Of a stretch of 64,000 nucleotides of DNA, positions 24,488 to 34,983 are shown one piece after another. Every line of letters begins with the position of its first letter. The stretch's first letter is position 1. Below the pieces are notes generated by a model. That model did not search any database. It was not told the DNA's origin and worked only from the letters and a program-made list of their open reading frames with translations. The stretch is from Hahella sp. HN01 (GTDB taxonomy: Bacteria; Pseudomonadota; Gammaproteobacteria; Pseudomonadales; Oleiphilaceae): assembly GCF_018986435.1 (NCBI RefSeq), contig NZ_JAHMIN010000003.1:170043-234042 (forward strand), in the 5' to 3' direction. The translations under genes and the position numbers were made by a program.

Positions 24488-24524
24488 GCAGGGAAGGTAG
24501 TGGTGACGGGCTTCCCTGCTTTTT
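24488..24524 (+). terminator. Intrinsic terminator without an obvious upstream gene
   Basis: GCAGGGAAG and CTTCCCTGC form a 9-bp stem with a 14-base loop, followed by TTTTTG on the plus strand. The nearest plus-strand gene upstream ends 530 bases away, with a minus-strand gene in between. Confidence 0.6.
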
Positions 24525-24649
24525 GTTTGAGGCGATTTTCGCCGCTTCTGAAATCGATTCGCCAATAATGCTATCCTGCGGAGGGCTTGGCAATGGGGAG
24601 GTTTATAGGTGATTTTTTGTCTCTTTTTTAGCGTAAGAAGCGGGCGTCA

Positions 24650-25198
24650 ATGAGGTTCCTGTTGAAGGCGTTTGCGTGGGCTGCGCTGATTGCAGGAAGC
24701 TGTTTGAACGCGATGGCGGCAGAAGTTGGATGCTATCGAGACGAAGTCGTGGCGGCGTTGTCCACATCCCCGATAGCGAGCCCAGCGGCCCATTCTTCGG
24801 AGACCGCACCAAAGGCTGGTTTTAGAGTGAGTTTTAAGCCTTTGACGATGCCATCAACAATTCGACGGATTCGAATGGTAATCGGTGAAGTAGAGGCGGC
24901 TTCCGTGCCCGGACCGAGATTTTGGTCCGAGTTCGCCTGGCCGGCGAGCCACCCGGACGCATACGTGGAAGTAGAAACGTTGAACGGCGACCGTAAACGG
25001 TATGACTTCTTTGGAGAGTGGGCGTTGTTTCGGTTCCTTGAGCAAGCGCGGATTACGCCCGAGTCGGACACCTCCGGCCATGCCCAGTTTGACTTTGGCG
25101 GCCTGCAAGTGACTTATCAGATAAAAACCGCTACAGCGGCGCAACTCAGCGTATTGCAGAAGTTGTCCGACTACCCCTGTGCGGAATCCATGCCCTGA
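24650..25198 (+). CDS. Hypothetical exported protein
   Basis: A 182-residue protein with a signal peptide (FAWAALIAGSCLNAMAAEV, cleavage near residue 24). The mature part has one Cys near each end (EVGCYRDEV and YPCAESMP), which could form a disulphide. No domain recognised. The ribosome site is weak. It is convergent with the slipin gene, 37 bases away. Confidence 0.6.
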   Translation: MRFLLKAFAWAALIAGSCLNAMAAEVGCYRDEVVAALSTSPIASPAAHSSETAPKAGFRVSFKPLTMPSTIRRIRMVIGEVEAASVPGPRFWSEFAWPASHPDAYVEVETLNGDRKRYDFFGEWALFRFLEQARITPESDTSGHAQFDFGGLQVTYQIKTATAAQLSVLQKLSDYPCAESMP

Positions 25199-25235
25199 GT
25201 CGGTTTTCCGAGGCGAGTTAAGCTTGACGGTGAGG

Positions 25236-25994
25236 TCAGCTGGACTCACTTTCCTGGATGCCGAAGGCCTTGAGAATTTCCAGCGGCAGTGGAAACGCGA
25301 TGGTGTTGGTTTTATCGCTGGCGATCTCCGTGAGCGTCTGCAGGTAGCGTAGCTGAATCGCCTGCGGTTGTTTGGCGAGAATTGAGGCGGCCTCGCGCAA
25401 TTTTTCCGATGCTTCCAGCTCCCCAGTGGCGTGAATCACCTTGGCGCGCCGGATACGCTCCGCTTCCGCCTGTTTGGCGATGGCGCGAATCATGCGCTCA
25501 TCCAGATCCACATGTTTGATTTCCACGTTGGAGACTTTGATGCCCCAGCCGTCGGTCTGGACGTCAAGGATGCGCTGGATATCCTCATTCAGCTCCTCCC
25601 GCGACGCAAGCATTTCATCCAGCTCATGCTGACCAAGCACTGAACGCAATGTGGTTTGCGCGAGTTGACTGGTGGCCTCGTTGTAATTCTCCACATTAAT
25701 CACGCTTTTCTGCGGGTCCAGCACCCGGTAGTACACCACAGCGTTGACCTTAACCGATACGTTATCCCTGGATATTACGTCCTGCGTCGGCACATCCATG
25801 ACCACGATTCTCAGATCGACGCGCACCATTTGTTGAATGATGGGAACGATAACGATCAGTCCAGGCCCTTTCACCTTGTAGAAGCGGCCAAGCAAGAACA
25901 CCACGGCGCGCTCATACTCGCGCATGACGCGAAACATCGTCAGCAGCAGGGCGAGCGCAATAATAACCAGCGCCAAAACAACGTAAGCGATCAT
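25236..25994 (-). CDS. Slipin / SPFH (stomatin-prohibitin) membrane protein
   Basis: About 252 residues. An N-terminal membrane span ([20 protein letters not shown]) is followed by an SPFH/band-7 domain ([40 protein letters not shown]) and a coiled coil ([20 protein letters not shown]). Stomatin/slipin proteins form oligomeric scaffolds in membranes and pair with NfeD proteases. The gene starts inside the stop codon of the NfeD gene (ATGA overlap), so the two are translationally coupled, which fixes the start at 25994 rather than the longer frame at 26087. Confidence 0.92.
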   Translation of the reverse strand: MIAYVVLALVIIALALLLTMFRVMREYERAVVFLLGRFYKVKGPGLIVIVPIIQQMVRVDLRIVVMDVPTQDVISRDNVSVKVNAVVYYRVLDPQKSVINVENYNEATSQLAQTTLRSVLGQHELDEMLASREELNEDIQRILDVQTDGWGIKVSNVEIKHVDLDERMIRAIAKQAEAERIRRAKVIHATGELEASEKLREAASILAKQPQAIQLRYLQTLTEIASDKTNTIAFPLPLEILKAFGIQESESS

Positions 25995-27451
25995 GGGATA
26001 GCCTCCACTTGCAGGGTCAGTCCCTGTATTCCTGTGATTCTGAGTTTTTGGCCTTGCGTTACTGGCGTATCGCAATAAGCCATCCATAGTTGTCCTTGTG
26101 CGGCGACCCGGCCGCTCCCTTCAAAATCGGCGATTGCTTCCGCCTGCGATCCGATAAGGGTTTCCACACCGGACACCACCGCCTGTTTTCGGGATTTGAA
26201 GGCGAAATGCAGTAGCACGCTGAGCACCAGGACGGATAAGGCGGCGACGGCAATGATAACGGGCAGAGCGATCTGGTAAGCGGGCGATTTCGTGTCCATC
26301 AGCATGACGGAGCCAAGAATAAATGCGGCCACTCCGCCTAAACCCAACGCGCCGAAGCTGGGAGCAAAGCTTTCCGCCGTCATCAGTGCGACGCCCAGCA
26401 ACAAGAGTCCCAATCCCGCGTAGCTGATAGGCAGCAGCTGTAATGCATACAGGCCGATCAACAGGCATATGGTGCCGAGGATGCCAGGCAGGGTGGCGCC
26501 GGGATTGTAGGCTTCCAGCAGCAGTCCATAGATACCGATCAGCAGCAGGATATAAGCGACGCTGGGATCGGTGATGACAGCCAGAAAGCGGTTGCGCCAA
26601 TCTGGTTCGACAGGATGCAACTCATATCCAGACAGTTTTAAGGTTACCGCCCCGTTATCAAGGTTGACCTGCCTTCCTTCCAGTTGGGCCAGCAGTTGCT
26701 CTGTTGAATCCGCCATCATATCAATGACGTTCATTTGCAACGCCTCTTCCGCGCTCAGACTGGCGGCGTCGCGCACGGCCCGTTCCGCCCAGTCTGCGTT
26801 TCGGCCTCGCAGTTTCGCCAAGCCCTGAATATAAGCGACGGCGTCATTGATCTGCTTGTGCTCCAGTGTGCTTAGTCCTTTCTCGTTGTTTTCTGCGTCG
26901 TCGTCAGGCTTTGTTGGCGAGGATGAAGGAGCTGCGATTGATATCGGCGTGGCGGCTCCCAGATTGGTGGCGTGAGACATGGCGGCGATATGAGAGCTAT
27001 ACAGAATATATGTGCCGGCGCTGGCTGCTCTGGCTCCTTTGGGGTAAACGTAGGCGGCGACTGGAGTTGAGGAAGCCAGAATCGCCTGAATCATGTCGCG
27101 CATGGACTTGTCCAAGCCGCCAGGAGTATCCAGTCGCAATAGAAAAAGAGACGCCCCGGCTTCATTCGCTTCCTCTAAAGCGCGCATGAACAAATCCGCA
27201 CTGGCGGGTCCGATAGCTCCCTGTATATCAAGGGTCCATACCTGTGGCGGATGTTTGGGAGATGAATTCCCCCCGCTTGTTTCTGCGGCAAGGGTTTCTG
27301 TGGTGAAAGACGAAAAGAGGAAAGACACGGAGAAAGCGAAATAGAGCAGCCACAACAATCTTGCGGGAAGCTGCATGCAAAAACGCAACCCCGAAGCAGT
27401 CGGCGTCCTACGCCGGATTGCAAGCGAACTTAATCGCATATCCTTGGTCAT
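25991..27451 (-). CDS. nfeD: NfeD1b membrane-bound serine protease (ClpP class)
   Basis: A 486-residue protein with an N-terminal signal or anchor (residues 30-55), a ClpP/SppA-like protease domain and several membrane spans, then the C-terminal NfeD OB-fold. The serine nucleophile lies in [14 protein letters not shown] (about residue 145) and the lysine of the Ser-Lys dyad probably in [15 protein letters not shown]. Membrane spans cover about residues 298-415. The OB-fold is at the end ([33 protein letters not shown]). The family cleaves stomatin-like partners; here the partner is the overlapping slipin gene. Confidence 0.9.
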   Translation of the reverse strand: MTKDMRLSSLAIRRRTPTASGLRFCMQLPARLLWLLYFAFSVSFLFSSFTTETLAAETSGGNSSPKHPPQVWTLDIQGAIGPASADLFMRALEEANEAGASLFLLRLDTPGGLDKSMRDMIQAILASSTPVAAYVYPKGARAASAGTYILYSSHIAAMSHATNLGAATPISIAAPSSSPTKPDDDAENNEKGLSTLEHKQINDAVAYIQGLAKLRGRNADWAERAVRDAASLSAEEALQMNVIDMMADSTEQLLAQLEGRQVNLDNGAVTLKLSGYELHPVEPDWRNRFLAVITDPSVAYILLLIGIYGLLLEAYNPGATLPGILGTICLLIGLYALQLLPISYAGLGLLLLGVALMTAESFAPSFGALGLGGVAAFILGSVMLMDTKSPAYQIALPVIIAVAALSVLVLSVLLHFAFKSRKQAVVSGVETLIGSQAEAIADFEGSGRVAAQGQLWMAYCDTPVTQGQKLRITGIQGLTLQVEAIP

Positions 27452-27556
27452 GGCGTTGGTGCTCTTGCTGCGCCATTAATTGATATCAGTATTAGCAGAT
27501 TAACTCGACTTCTGCCGAGGTCGCCAGAACATTATCTAGGTTGGCGGGAACCTGGC

Positions 27557-28048
27557 TCAAATAAACTCTCCCCCCGATCTTTCCGCTTGTAGCGGGAAGT
27601 TGGGGAGAAGGACCTGTTGCAGGAGGTGGCGGAAGGCGGGATCTTTTTCGCTTAGAGATTCGGCTTTTTTCTGGGCTTCGGTTTGAATCTGGCGGTTCAG
27701 GGTTTTCACCAGTTCATGAAATTCGGTCAGGGTTCCCGCCCAGTGCAAACCATTATTCAGAACATTATCGTCTTCCGGGGCGCCCCGTTCTGCGTAGACA
27801 TTGCGATAACATTGCGCGATGTCTTCCACCCAGCCGTTGAGGCTGACTTTCAAGTCGATTATATTGCCGCGTTGGCTGGCCAGGGATTCGTGCTTTCTTA
27901 GATAAGGTTTGAAAACGGCGCCTAATGTTTGCGTCATTTTTTCCCTTTCGGATTCACAGGCGGACAGCTCCGTCGCAGCGCCCCGTTCCGTCATCAGCGC
28001 AAGGGCGGATATGCTAAGGATTAATAGAGTCGGAGGATGGACTCGCAT
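27557..28048 (-). CDS. Hypothetical exported protein
   Basis: A 163-residue protein with a signal peptide (TLLILSISALALMTERGAAT, cleavage near 26). The mature part is helical and charged with two Cys (LSACESE; DIAQCYRNVY). It ends in LPNFPLQAERSGGEFI. No domain recognised. It sits about 105 bases downstream of the NfeD start region on the same strand, so it is not part of that operon's head. Confidence 0.55.
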   Translation of the reverse strand: MRVHPPTLLILSISALALMTERGAATELSACESEREKMTQTLGAVFKPYLRKHESLASQRGNIIDLKVSLNGWVEDIAQCYRNVYAERGAPEDDNVLNNGLHWAGTLTEFHELVKTLNRQIQTEAQKKAESLSEKDPAFRHLLQQVLLPNFPLQAERSGGEFI

Positions 28049-28217
28049 TGTGGTCGCCCGTCAGCAGTGCATGAAGGAATGCCGCTGAGATGTGGCGATA
28101 TGTGGGTTGGGTCGCTTTAACGACATCGTCAGCGGCATAATTTAAACATAGTCCAAATATTGCGGATTGGCGAAATCTTCAATATTTGTCGTCAGGATAG
28201 AAGTACAGGACGCAGCT

Positions 28218-29135
28218 ATGTCTCAGGAAGTTTCGCGCAATACTAACGAGTCGCTGGCGTTGCGCTATGGTTTGTCCGCCGTCTTGCTGTGGTCCACCGT
28301 GGCCACCGCGTTCAAATTGGCGCTGGCGCAGCAAAGTGTCAGTCAGCTGGTGTTTTTCGCCAGTCTGACATCCGTATTGGCCCTGGGGGCGGCGCTGCTC
28401 TGGCAGGGGCGTCTGGCGGAGGCGATGCGTTCTTTGCGGGAAAACGGCTGGCGGGCGCTGTGTTTCGGTCTACTGAATCCGCTGCTGTACTACCACATTC
28501 TGTTTTATGCCTACGATCTGCTTCCTGCCCAGGTAGCGCAGCCCATTAACTACACCTGGGCGTTGATGCTGGCGTTTCTTGCTGTGCCTTTTCTCGGCCA
28601 CAAGCTCACGCGTACGGATGTGATCGCCATGTTGGTGAGTTACAGCGGCGTGGTGGTGATCTCCTTTGGCGGCGATGACAGCGGACAATCTTTAAATCTT
28701 ATAGGGATTGCGCTGGCTTTGGTCAGCACCCTGGTCTGGGCGGCCTATTGGATTTTGAACTCCAGAGACAAGCGCGATCCGGTGATCGGGTTGTTTCAAA
28801 ACTTCTTATTCGCCACGCCCTGCGCCGCCGTGCTGGCCTGGCCTTTGAATCTGGCGCCCGCCGCGTTGGGCGGCGCAGTCTATGTCGGTCTGTTTGAAAT
28901 GGGCGTGACTTTTATGTTGTGGCTGATGGCGATGAAATATACGCGCCACGCCAGTCGCATCAGTAATCTAATATTTATATCGCCGTTTATTTCTCTGCTG
29001 CTGATCCACTTTATTCTGGGCGAGAAAATTCACATGCTGACCCTGGTGGGTCTTGGTTTTATTGTCGCCGGTCTGGCGATTCAGGCGCGCTCCGCTAAAA
29101 AAGGGCGGGCATCCGAACCTTTGTTGACTGAATGA
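28218..29135 (+). CDS. EamA/RhaT family transporter (DMT superfamily)
   Basis: A 305-residue inner-membrane protein with ten predicted spans in two EamA repeats, as in drug/metabolite exporters. The first repeat starts LRYGLSAVLLWSTVATAFKL; the second at LIGIALALVSTLVWAAYWIL. The substrate is unknown. ATG at 28218 follows AGGA with seven bases between; the longer frame from 28167 lacks a ribosome site. It is followed eight bases later by the ychJ-like gene, likely one operon. Confidence 0.88.
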   Translation: MSQEVSRNTNESLALRYGLSAVLLWSTVATAFKLALAQQSVSQLVFFASLTSVLALGAALLWQGRLAEAMRSLRENGWRALCFGLLNPLLYYHILFYAYDLLPAQVAQPINYTWALMLAFLAVPFLGHKLTRTDVIAMLVSYSGVVVISFGGDDSGQSLNLIGIALALVSTLVWAAYWILNSRDKRDPVIGLFQNFLFATPCAAVLAWPLNLAPAALGGAVYVGLFEMGVTFMLWLMAMKYTRHASRISNLIFISPFISLLLIHFILGEKIHMLTLVGLGFIVAGLAIQARSAKKGRASEPLLTE

Positions 29136-29143
29136 GAGTAGTT

Positions 29144-29587
29144 ATGAATAACCTGTGCCCCTGTAATTCCGGTTCGCCTTATGAAGAATGCTGCCAGCCG
29201 CTGCATTCCGGTAAGGCGGCGGAGACGCCGGAACAGCTGATGAGATCCCGGTATACCGCCTTTGCGATGGGGTTGATGGAGTACCTGCAGCAGACGTGGT
29301 GCGCGCAGCATCGCCCGGCTGATTTACAGCCGAACGAAAGCATCCAGTGGAAGCGTTTGGAAGTGCTGGATAGCGGCTCGGAAGGCGAACAAGGCTGGGT
29401 AAATTTTCGGGCCACGTTTCAGGAAGGGGACAAATGGATGCAGTTGCAGGAACGCTCCCGTTTCACTAAAGAGCAGGGGCGCTGGTTGTATGTGGATGGG
29501 GACGCCACCTGGACGGCATTAAGCGTCGGCAGGAACGATCCATGTCCCTGCGGCAGCGGTAAGAAAAATAAAAAATGCTGCGAGTGA
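29144..29587 (+). CDS. YchJ family SEC-C motif protein (UPF0225)
   Basis: A 147-residue YchJ-type protein. It has SEC-C zinc motifs at both ends, CPCNSGSPYEECC (residues 5-17) and CPCGSGKKNKKCC (the last residues), flanking a central NTF2-like YchJ domain (MRSRYTAFAMGLMEYLQQTW). SEC-C motifs bind zinc and in SecA bind SecB; the role of YchJ is unknown. The start at 29144 is preceded by GAGAG; a GTG-containing longer frame at 29132 overlaps the previous stop. Confidence 0.9.
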   Translation: MNNLCPCNSGSPYEECCQPLHSGKAAETPEQLMRSRYTAFAMGLMEYLQQTWCAQHRPADLQPNESIQWKRLEVLDSGSEGEQGWVNFRATFQEGDKWMQLQERSRFTKEQGRWLYVDGDATWTALSVGRNDPCPCGSGKKNKKCCE

Positions 29588-29595
29588 GCTCTGTC

Positions 29596-30642
<1,047 letters not shown>

Positions 30643-30697
30643 CTAATGCCTTAAACATAGCATTTTGCGGCCCGTCGCGCTTACCTGATGCGATCTC

Positions 30698-31804
30698 TTA
30701 ATGGGGAATTTCGCCTTTGATTCCCTGTACATACCAATTCATGCCGGCGACTTCTTCGTGAGCGAGCTCTTCACCGGCAGGGACTTTTAACTCGCCTTTC
30801 TGGTTATAGATAGGACCGGTGAAGGGTTTCAGTTTGCCGGACTTGATGTCGGCGATCATGGATTCCGCTTCTTTCACCACGTCAGCGGGAATGGCTTTGT
30901 TGAACTCTGGCAACAGGATCATGTCTTCCGCCATGCCGCCCCAATAATCACGAGGTTTCCAGGTCCCGTCCATGACGCTTTGCACGGTGTGAATGTAGTG
31001 ATAGGACCAGTCATCCACGACCGACACCAAGTGCGCTTTGGGGCCGAAACGGGACATATCGGAAGATTGCCCGACGGCGTACACGCCGCGCTGTTCAGCT
31101 ACTTGCATGGCGGCGGGGCTGTCTGTGTGCTGCAGAATGACGTCGACGCCCTGATCAATCATGACATTAGCCGCCTCCGCTTCTTTCGCCGGGTCGAACC
31201 AGCTGCTGACCCAGAGAATCTTCAGCTCATAATCCGGATTGACCTTGTTCATGGCGAGACGCACGGCGTTGATGTCACGAATGACTTCAGGAATGGGAAA
31301 GGAGGCGATGTAACCGAGCTTGCCGGTCTTGCTCATTTTCGCCGCCACATAGCCAGATACGTAGCGTCCTTCATAAGTGTTGGAGATATAGGTGCTGACG
31401 TTTTTGGTGCGTTTGTAGCCGGTGGCGTGTTCGAACACAACGTTGGGGAACTGGGCCGCCACTTTTAAGGTGGGGTTCATGAAACCGAAGGAGGTGGTGA
31501 AGATCACCTTGTGGCCGGACTTGGCCAGATTACGGATGACCCGCTCCGCGTCGGCGCCTTCCGGCACATTTTCTACATAGGTGGTTTTGACTTTGTCGCC
31601 GAAATGCTTCTCCAGCGCCTGGCGTCCCTGATCGTGTTGATAGGACCAGCCGTGATCGCCGATAGGGCCGACATAGACAAACCCGACCTTAAAGGGCGCC
31701 TCCGCGTGGCTGATGAACGACGCCAGCAGCGCCACGGCGCCGAGTAGGGCGATCAGAGGTTGACGGGCTTTTTTGAGTAACGCAGTCATGCTGACATTCA
31801 ACAT
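30698..31804 (-). CDS. BMP family ABC substrate-binding protein (purine type)
   Basis: A 368-residue periplasmic protein with a signal peptide (LIALLGAVALLASFISHAEA, cleavage near residue 36) and the BMP/Med/PnrA fold: FKVGFVYVGPIGDHGWSYQH at the mature N-terminus, AERVIRNLAKSGHKVIFTTS, and DVILQHTDSPAAMQVAE. BMP proteins bind nucleosides or purines for ABC import. The permease and ATPase genes expected beside it are absent from this window. Proximity to adenine deaminase suggests purine salvage. The start could be 31804 or the ATG at 31789 (MTALLKK). Confidence 0.87.
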   Translation of the reverse strand: MLNVSMTALLKKARQPLIALLGAVALLASFISHAEAPFKVGFVYVGPIGDHGWSYQHDQGRQALEKHFGDKVKTTYVENVPEGADAERVIRNLAKSGHKVIFTTSFGFMNPTLKVAAQFPNVVFEHATGYKRTKNVSTYISNTYEGRYVSGYVAAKMSKTGKLGYIASFPIPEVIRDINAVRLAMNKVNPDYELKILWVSSWFDPAKEAEAANVMIDQGVDVILQHTDSPAAMQVAEQRGVYAVGQSSDMSRFGPKAHLVSVVDDWSYHYIHTVQSVMDGTWKPRDYWGGMAEDMILLPEFNKAIPADVVKEAESMIADIKSGKLKPFTGPIYNQKGELKVPAGEELAHEEVAGMNWYVQGIKGEIPH

Positions 31805-31976
31805 CGTAATGTATGCTCCCGGATCGTGTTTTTTTGTTTATTGACGGCGGGTAGCCTCATGCTCAGCGGCCGCCGCTGATGCAGAAGCAATTTTATGACC
31901 AGCCGGACAGGTTTCGGAAACTTCCGCCGTATTCCGCGACGGGCTGCGTCACCGGCGATTCACCCAAGCACCGATA

Positions 31977-32004
31977 TTGAACCTTTACTTTCCTGAAGTA
32001 CATA
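31977..32004 (+). promoter_or_regulatory. Candidate sigma-70 promoter
   Basis: TTGAAC, a 16-base spacer and TACATA (followed by TATGCC). Located about 180 bases upstream of the patatin start. Assigned by eye. Confidence 0.35.
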
Positions 32005-32112
32005 TATGCCCTTAAATGGGGCGCGCAGTGATCCGCCGCAGCGAGGAAATGGAGCCCAAGTTGGTCGTTTTGATGAGTAATCTGGATAGCGCAGTAAGGC
32101 CTGATTTAAGTT

Positions 32113-32160
32113 CGCGCATGACGTCTTCGCTCTTCCCGACGGACGCCATGCGCGCTTTTT
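32113..32160 (+). terminator. Intrinsic terminator upstream of the patatin gene
   Basis: CGCGCATG and CATGCGCG form an 8-bp outer stem, with an inner CGTC/GACG pairing, followed by C and TTTTT. It is oriented with the patatin gene and lies between the candidate promoter and that gene's ribosome site, so it could terminate a small RNA or attenuate the gene. Confidence 0.6.
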
Positions 32161-32184
32161 CATCGGATGATAAGGAGGTCTGTT

Positions 32185-33993
32185 ATGCAATCAATTTCTC
32201 AGCGCCATGAATATTCGGACTACGTCAGCGAATTGAAACGGTGGTTTCCGCAAGACCGCTCCGTTTCCCAGGAAAATCCCGTGCCTTCCCATACATTTGA
32301 ATTCGCCCTGGCGTTGGCGGGCGCGGTGTCCGGCGGCGCCTACGCAGCGGGTTTCATGGATGTATTGTTTGAGGCTCTGGATGCATGGGAGGCGACGAGG
32401 GGACAGACTGGCGTTCCCGTCCATCGCGTGCGCTTAAAAACGGTATCCGGCGCTTCCGCAGGAGCGATGAACGGCGCCTTGGCGGCGTTGTTCGCCAGAC
32501 GGGATTTTAAACATGGGCGTCACCCCAGGGAAGAGCCCGGCTATCTATTCAACAATCCTTTTTACCAGGTTTGGGTTCGAGATATTGACGCCCAACGCCT
32601 GCTGCGTCCTGACGGTCTGGGCAAGGACTCTGCGTTACGATCGCTCTTGAATTCCGCGCACCTGGATCAAGTGGCGGAATCGCTGTTGCGACGCCTGGAC
32701 GCCACCGCTGAGTCGTCTGATGGATATCAACGGCCCTGGATGGGAGACGCCTTCAGTCTGCACTTTACGGTATCCAACTTACGTGGCGTTCCTTACGCAT
32801 TCGCTTTCTCCACGGCAAAGGGAGAGGGGCCGGGGGCGCGTGACCTGACCGGGCACCTTTCGCGGCTGCATCAGGATCATCTGAGCTTCGCCGTCCCGGT
32901 TGGCGCAGCTGTTCAGGTGTTGGACTTTCCACCGGATCACCGCGCATTGCCGTTGGATTTCTTAAATGAATCCTGGCGTGACCTGATTCAGGGAGCGCTG
33001 GCGGCGGGAGCCTTTCCCGTTGCGTTACAGGCGAGAACTTTGCGAAGGCCTCGTCGTGATTACGACTGGCGTTTTATTCGCTGTGATGACGAAGGGGTAT
33101 ATCGGTTTGTCACGCCGGCGTGGGGGCGGGAAGAGGAGCAAGAGGAGACCTATTGCTTTCTCAATGTGGATGGCGGCGTGATGAACAATGAGCCGTTTCA
33201 GTTGGCGCGGCGGACGTTGTCGGGCTTGGAGGGGCGTAATCCCCGCACCGGCGTTGCGGCGAATCGGGCGGTTATCATGCTGGACCCGTTCCCTGAAGCG
33301 CCCGCGCCGGGACTGGCGGGTCAGGACTCTCTGGCTCACATCCTGCTGGGATTGCTGAGCGGCCTGAAAAACCAGACCCGGTTTGACTGCCAGGATATTC
33401 GACTGGCGGACGCTGGCGATATTTATTCCCGTTTTCTGGTGGCCCCTCGGCGTCCAGGTAAAAAGGGAGGGTTAGATATCGCCGCCGGCGGATTACAGGG
33501 TTTTCTTGGTTTCTTTTCAGAGTCCTATCGTCACCATGACTTCTTTCTTGGGCGGCTGAACGGCTATAAGTTCCTGCGTGACTGGTTTGTTTTACCCGCC
33601 GCCAACCCCATCATCCAGCATGGATACGCTTCGCTCAGCGATGTGGAGCGGGAACGTTTCACCTCCCGCATTCGTCGGGATCATTACCAGATCGCGCCTT
33701 TAATGGCGAGCGTAGGTAAGCCTTTTGAAGGCGAGGCGATGGAAAGCGCCATGCCCAGGTGGCCTGGCGCGTTAAGTCGCGCTGAAATGACGCTGGCGGA
33801 AGGATGGATTCGGGATCGCCTCGACGCAGTGTGGCCGCAGGCGCTGGCGGAAATGCGCGGCGTTTCCGCTGGATGGCGGGGAACCTTGTTAAGGCTTGGC
33901 GTCGGTCTGTGTGAGCGACCGGTAAAGGCGAAGTTGGTGGACAGGGTGATGGCGGAGCTGCGCGGGGCGATGCGCGAAATGTCTGAAGGATAA
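32185..33993 (+). CDS. Patatin-like phospholipase
   Basis: About 602 residues. The patatin signature is complete: oxyanion-hole glycines in LAGAVSGGAYAAGFMD (about residues 44-60), nucleophile elbow VSGASAGAMNG (GxSxG, about residue 90), and the catalytic Asp in NVDGGVMNNEP (about 330). It is much longer than typical 300-residue bacterial patatins, with about 230 residues C-terminal to the catalytic Asp that I cannot assign. There is no signal peptide, so it is predicted cytoplasmic or membrane-associated. AAGGAGG with seven bases to the ATG at 32185 fixes the start. Confidence 0.88.
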   Translation: MQSISQRHEYSDYVSELKRWFPQDRSVSQENPVPSHTFEFALALAGAVSGGAYAAGFMDVLFEALDAWEATRGQTGVPVHRVRLKTVSGASAGAMNGALAALFARRDFKHGRHPREEPGYLFNNPFYQVWVRDIDAQRLLRPDGLGKDSALRSLLNSAHLDQVAESLLRRLDATAESSDGYQRPWMGDAFSLHFTVSNLRGVPYAFAFSTAKGEGPGARDLTGHLSRLHQDHLSFAVPVGAAVQVLDFPPDHRALPLDFLNESWRDLIQGALAAGAFPVALQARTLRRPRRDYDWRFIRCDDEGVYRFVTPAWGREEEQEETYCFLNVDGGVMNNEPFQLARRTLSGLEGRNPRTGVAANRAVIMLDPFPEAPAPGLAGQDSLAHILLGLLSGLKNQTRFDCQDIRLADAGDIYSRFLVAPRRPGKKGGLDIAAGGLQGFLGFFSESYRHHDFFLGRLNGYKFLRDWFVLPAANPIIQHGYASLSDVERERFTSRIRRDHYQIAPLMASVGKPFEGEAMESAMPRWPGALSRAEMTLAEGWIRDRLDAVWPQALAEMRGVSAGWRGTLLRLGVGLCERPVKAKLVDRVMAELRGAMREMSEG

Positions 33994-33998
33994 GGCCG

Positions 33999-34018
33999 GC
34001 GCCCGTCGTCGGGCGCCG
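33999..34018. terminator. Hairpin between convergent patatin and ectD genes
   Basis: GGCGCCCG TCGT CGGGCGCC, a perfect 8-bp stem with a four-base loop. No strong T-run; probably stops transcription in both directions. Confidence 0.5.
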
Positions 34019-34032
34019 AGACCTGATCTGGC

Positions 34033-34974
34033 TCAGGAGGGATCGGTTAGTGATCCGGCCTTAAGCGGCGCAGTCGCTTGCCGGGAAGCGATATATTCCG
34101 GGCGCGGCTGGTGGTCGCTGAAAGGCGTCTCCAGGCGATTGCTCCAGGCGTTATAAACAAAGAAGGCGTTGGAGCGCGGGAAAGGCGAGATATTGCTGTT
34201 GGAGCCATGCATGGTGTTGCAGTCGAACAATATCACGGAGCCGGGTTTGCCGGTGGCGGTAGCGATACCGCCTTCGTTGACCAGCGTGCTCAGGGCGATC
34301 TCGTCGGGAACGCCATACTCCTGGCGCTTCAGCGATGTCTTGTAGTTATCCTCCGGCGTGCCGTCGACGCAGGCGATGTAGTATTGATGCGAGCCGGGCA
34401 CCAGCATCAATGGACCGTTGTACTCGAAGTTCTCGGTCAAGGTAATGGAGGCGCTGAGGGCGCGCATGCGCGGCATGCCGTCTTCCACGTGCCAGGTCTC
34501 GAAGTCGGAGTGCCAGTTGAACTCCTTGCCGCGGAATCCGGGCTTGTAGTTCAGACGGGACTGGTGAATATACAGGTCGTCGCCGAGGATGAAACGAATG
34601 ATGTTCATCAGTCTCTGGTCGGTGGCGAGTCTGGAAAACAGGGGACTAAGTTGGTGTACGCTGAATATGGAGCGCACCGACTGGCTTTCCGGCTCTGTAA
34701 TGGTTTCCTTGCGCTTGGCGATCATGGGATTGCGGCGCATTCTCTCCATTTCTTCGGTTAGCAGCGCGACTTCTTCCTGAGTGAACAGTTCGGGCAGCAT
34801 CAGGAAGCCGTTTTTGTCGTAGCTTTCCACCTGCTCTTGAGTCAGAGGGCAGTCGGCGTCGTACTCACTGTAAACCACCGGGTCGCAGCGCTTGAGAATG
34901 CAGACTTCCGAACTTTTTCGCGAAGGATAGGGGTCCGGTGGGGTGAGGTGGGCTTTATCAAGAATCATGTTCAT
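34033..34974 (-). CDS. ectD: Ectoine hydroxylase
   Basis: A 313-residue Fe(II)/2-oxoglutarate dioxygenase that converts ectoine to 5-hydroxyectoine. The EctD signature FNWHSDFETWHVEDGMP (about residues 152-168) supplies the His and Asp iron ligands; the second His lies in DCNTMHGSNSNISPFPR (about 255). Length matches characterised EctD (about 300-310). It ends the ectABCD operon, nine bases after ectC. Confidence 0.97.
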   Translation of the reverse strand: MNMILDKAHLTPPDPYPSRKSSEVCILKRCDPVVYSEYDADCPLTQEQVESYDKNGFLMLPELFTQEEVALLTEEMERMRRNPMIAKRKETITEPESQSVRSIFSVHQLSPLFSRLATDQRLMNIIRFILGDDLYIHQSRLNYKPGFRGKEFNWHSDFETWHVEDGMPRMRALSASITLTENFEYNGPLMLVPGSHQYYIACVDGTPEDNYKTSLKRQEYGVPDEIALSTLVNEGGIATATGKPGSVILFDCNTMHGSNSNISPFPRSNAFFVYNAWSNRLETPFSDHQPRPEYIASRQATAPLKAGSLTDPS

Positions 34975-34983
34975 GGTTTTGCT

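Larger units (their letters stand above)
31805..32184. other. Intergenic region with candidate leader or small RNA
   Basis: A plus-strand promoter-like sequence and a strong intrinsic terminator, both listed separately, delimit a transcript of about 150 bases that ends 25 bases before the patatin gene. No ORF of note. Confidence 0.45.
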
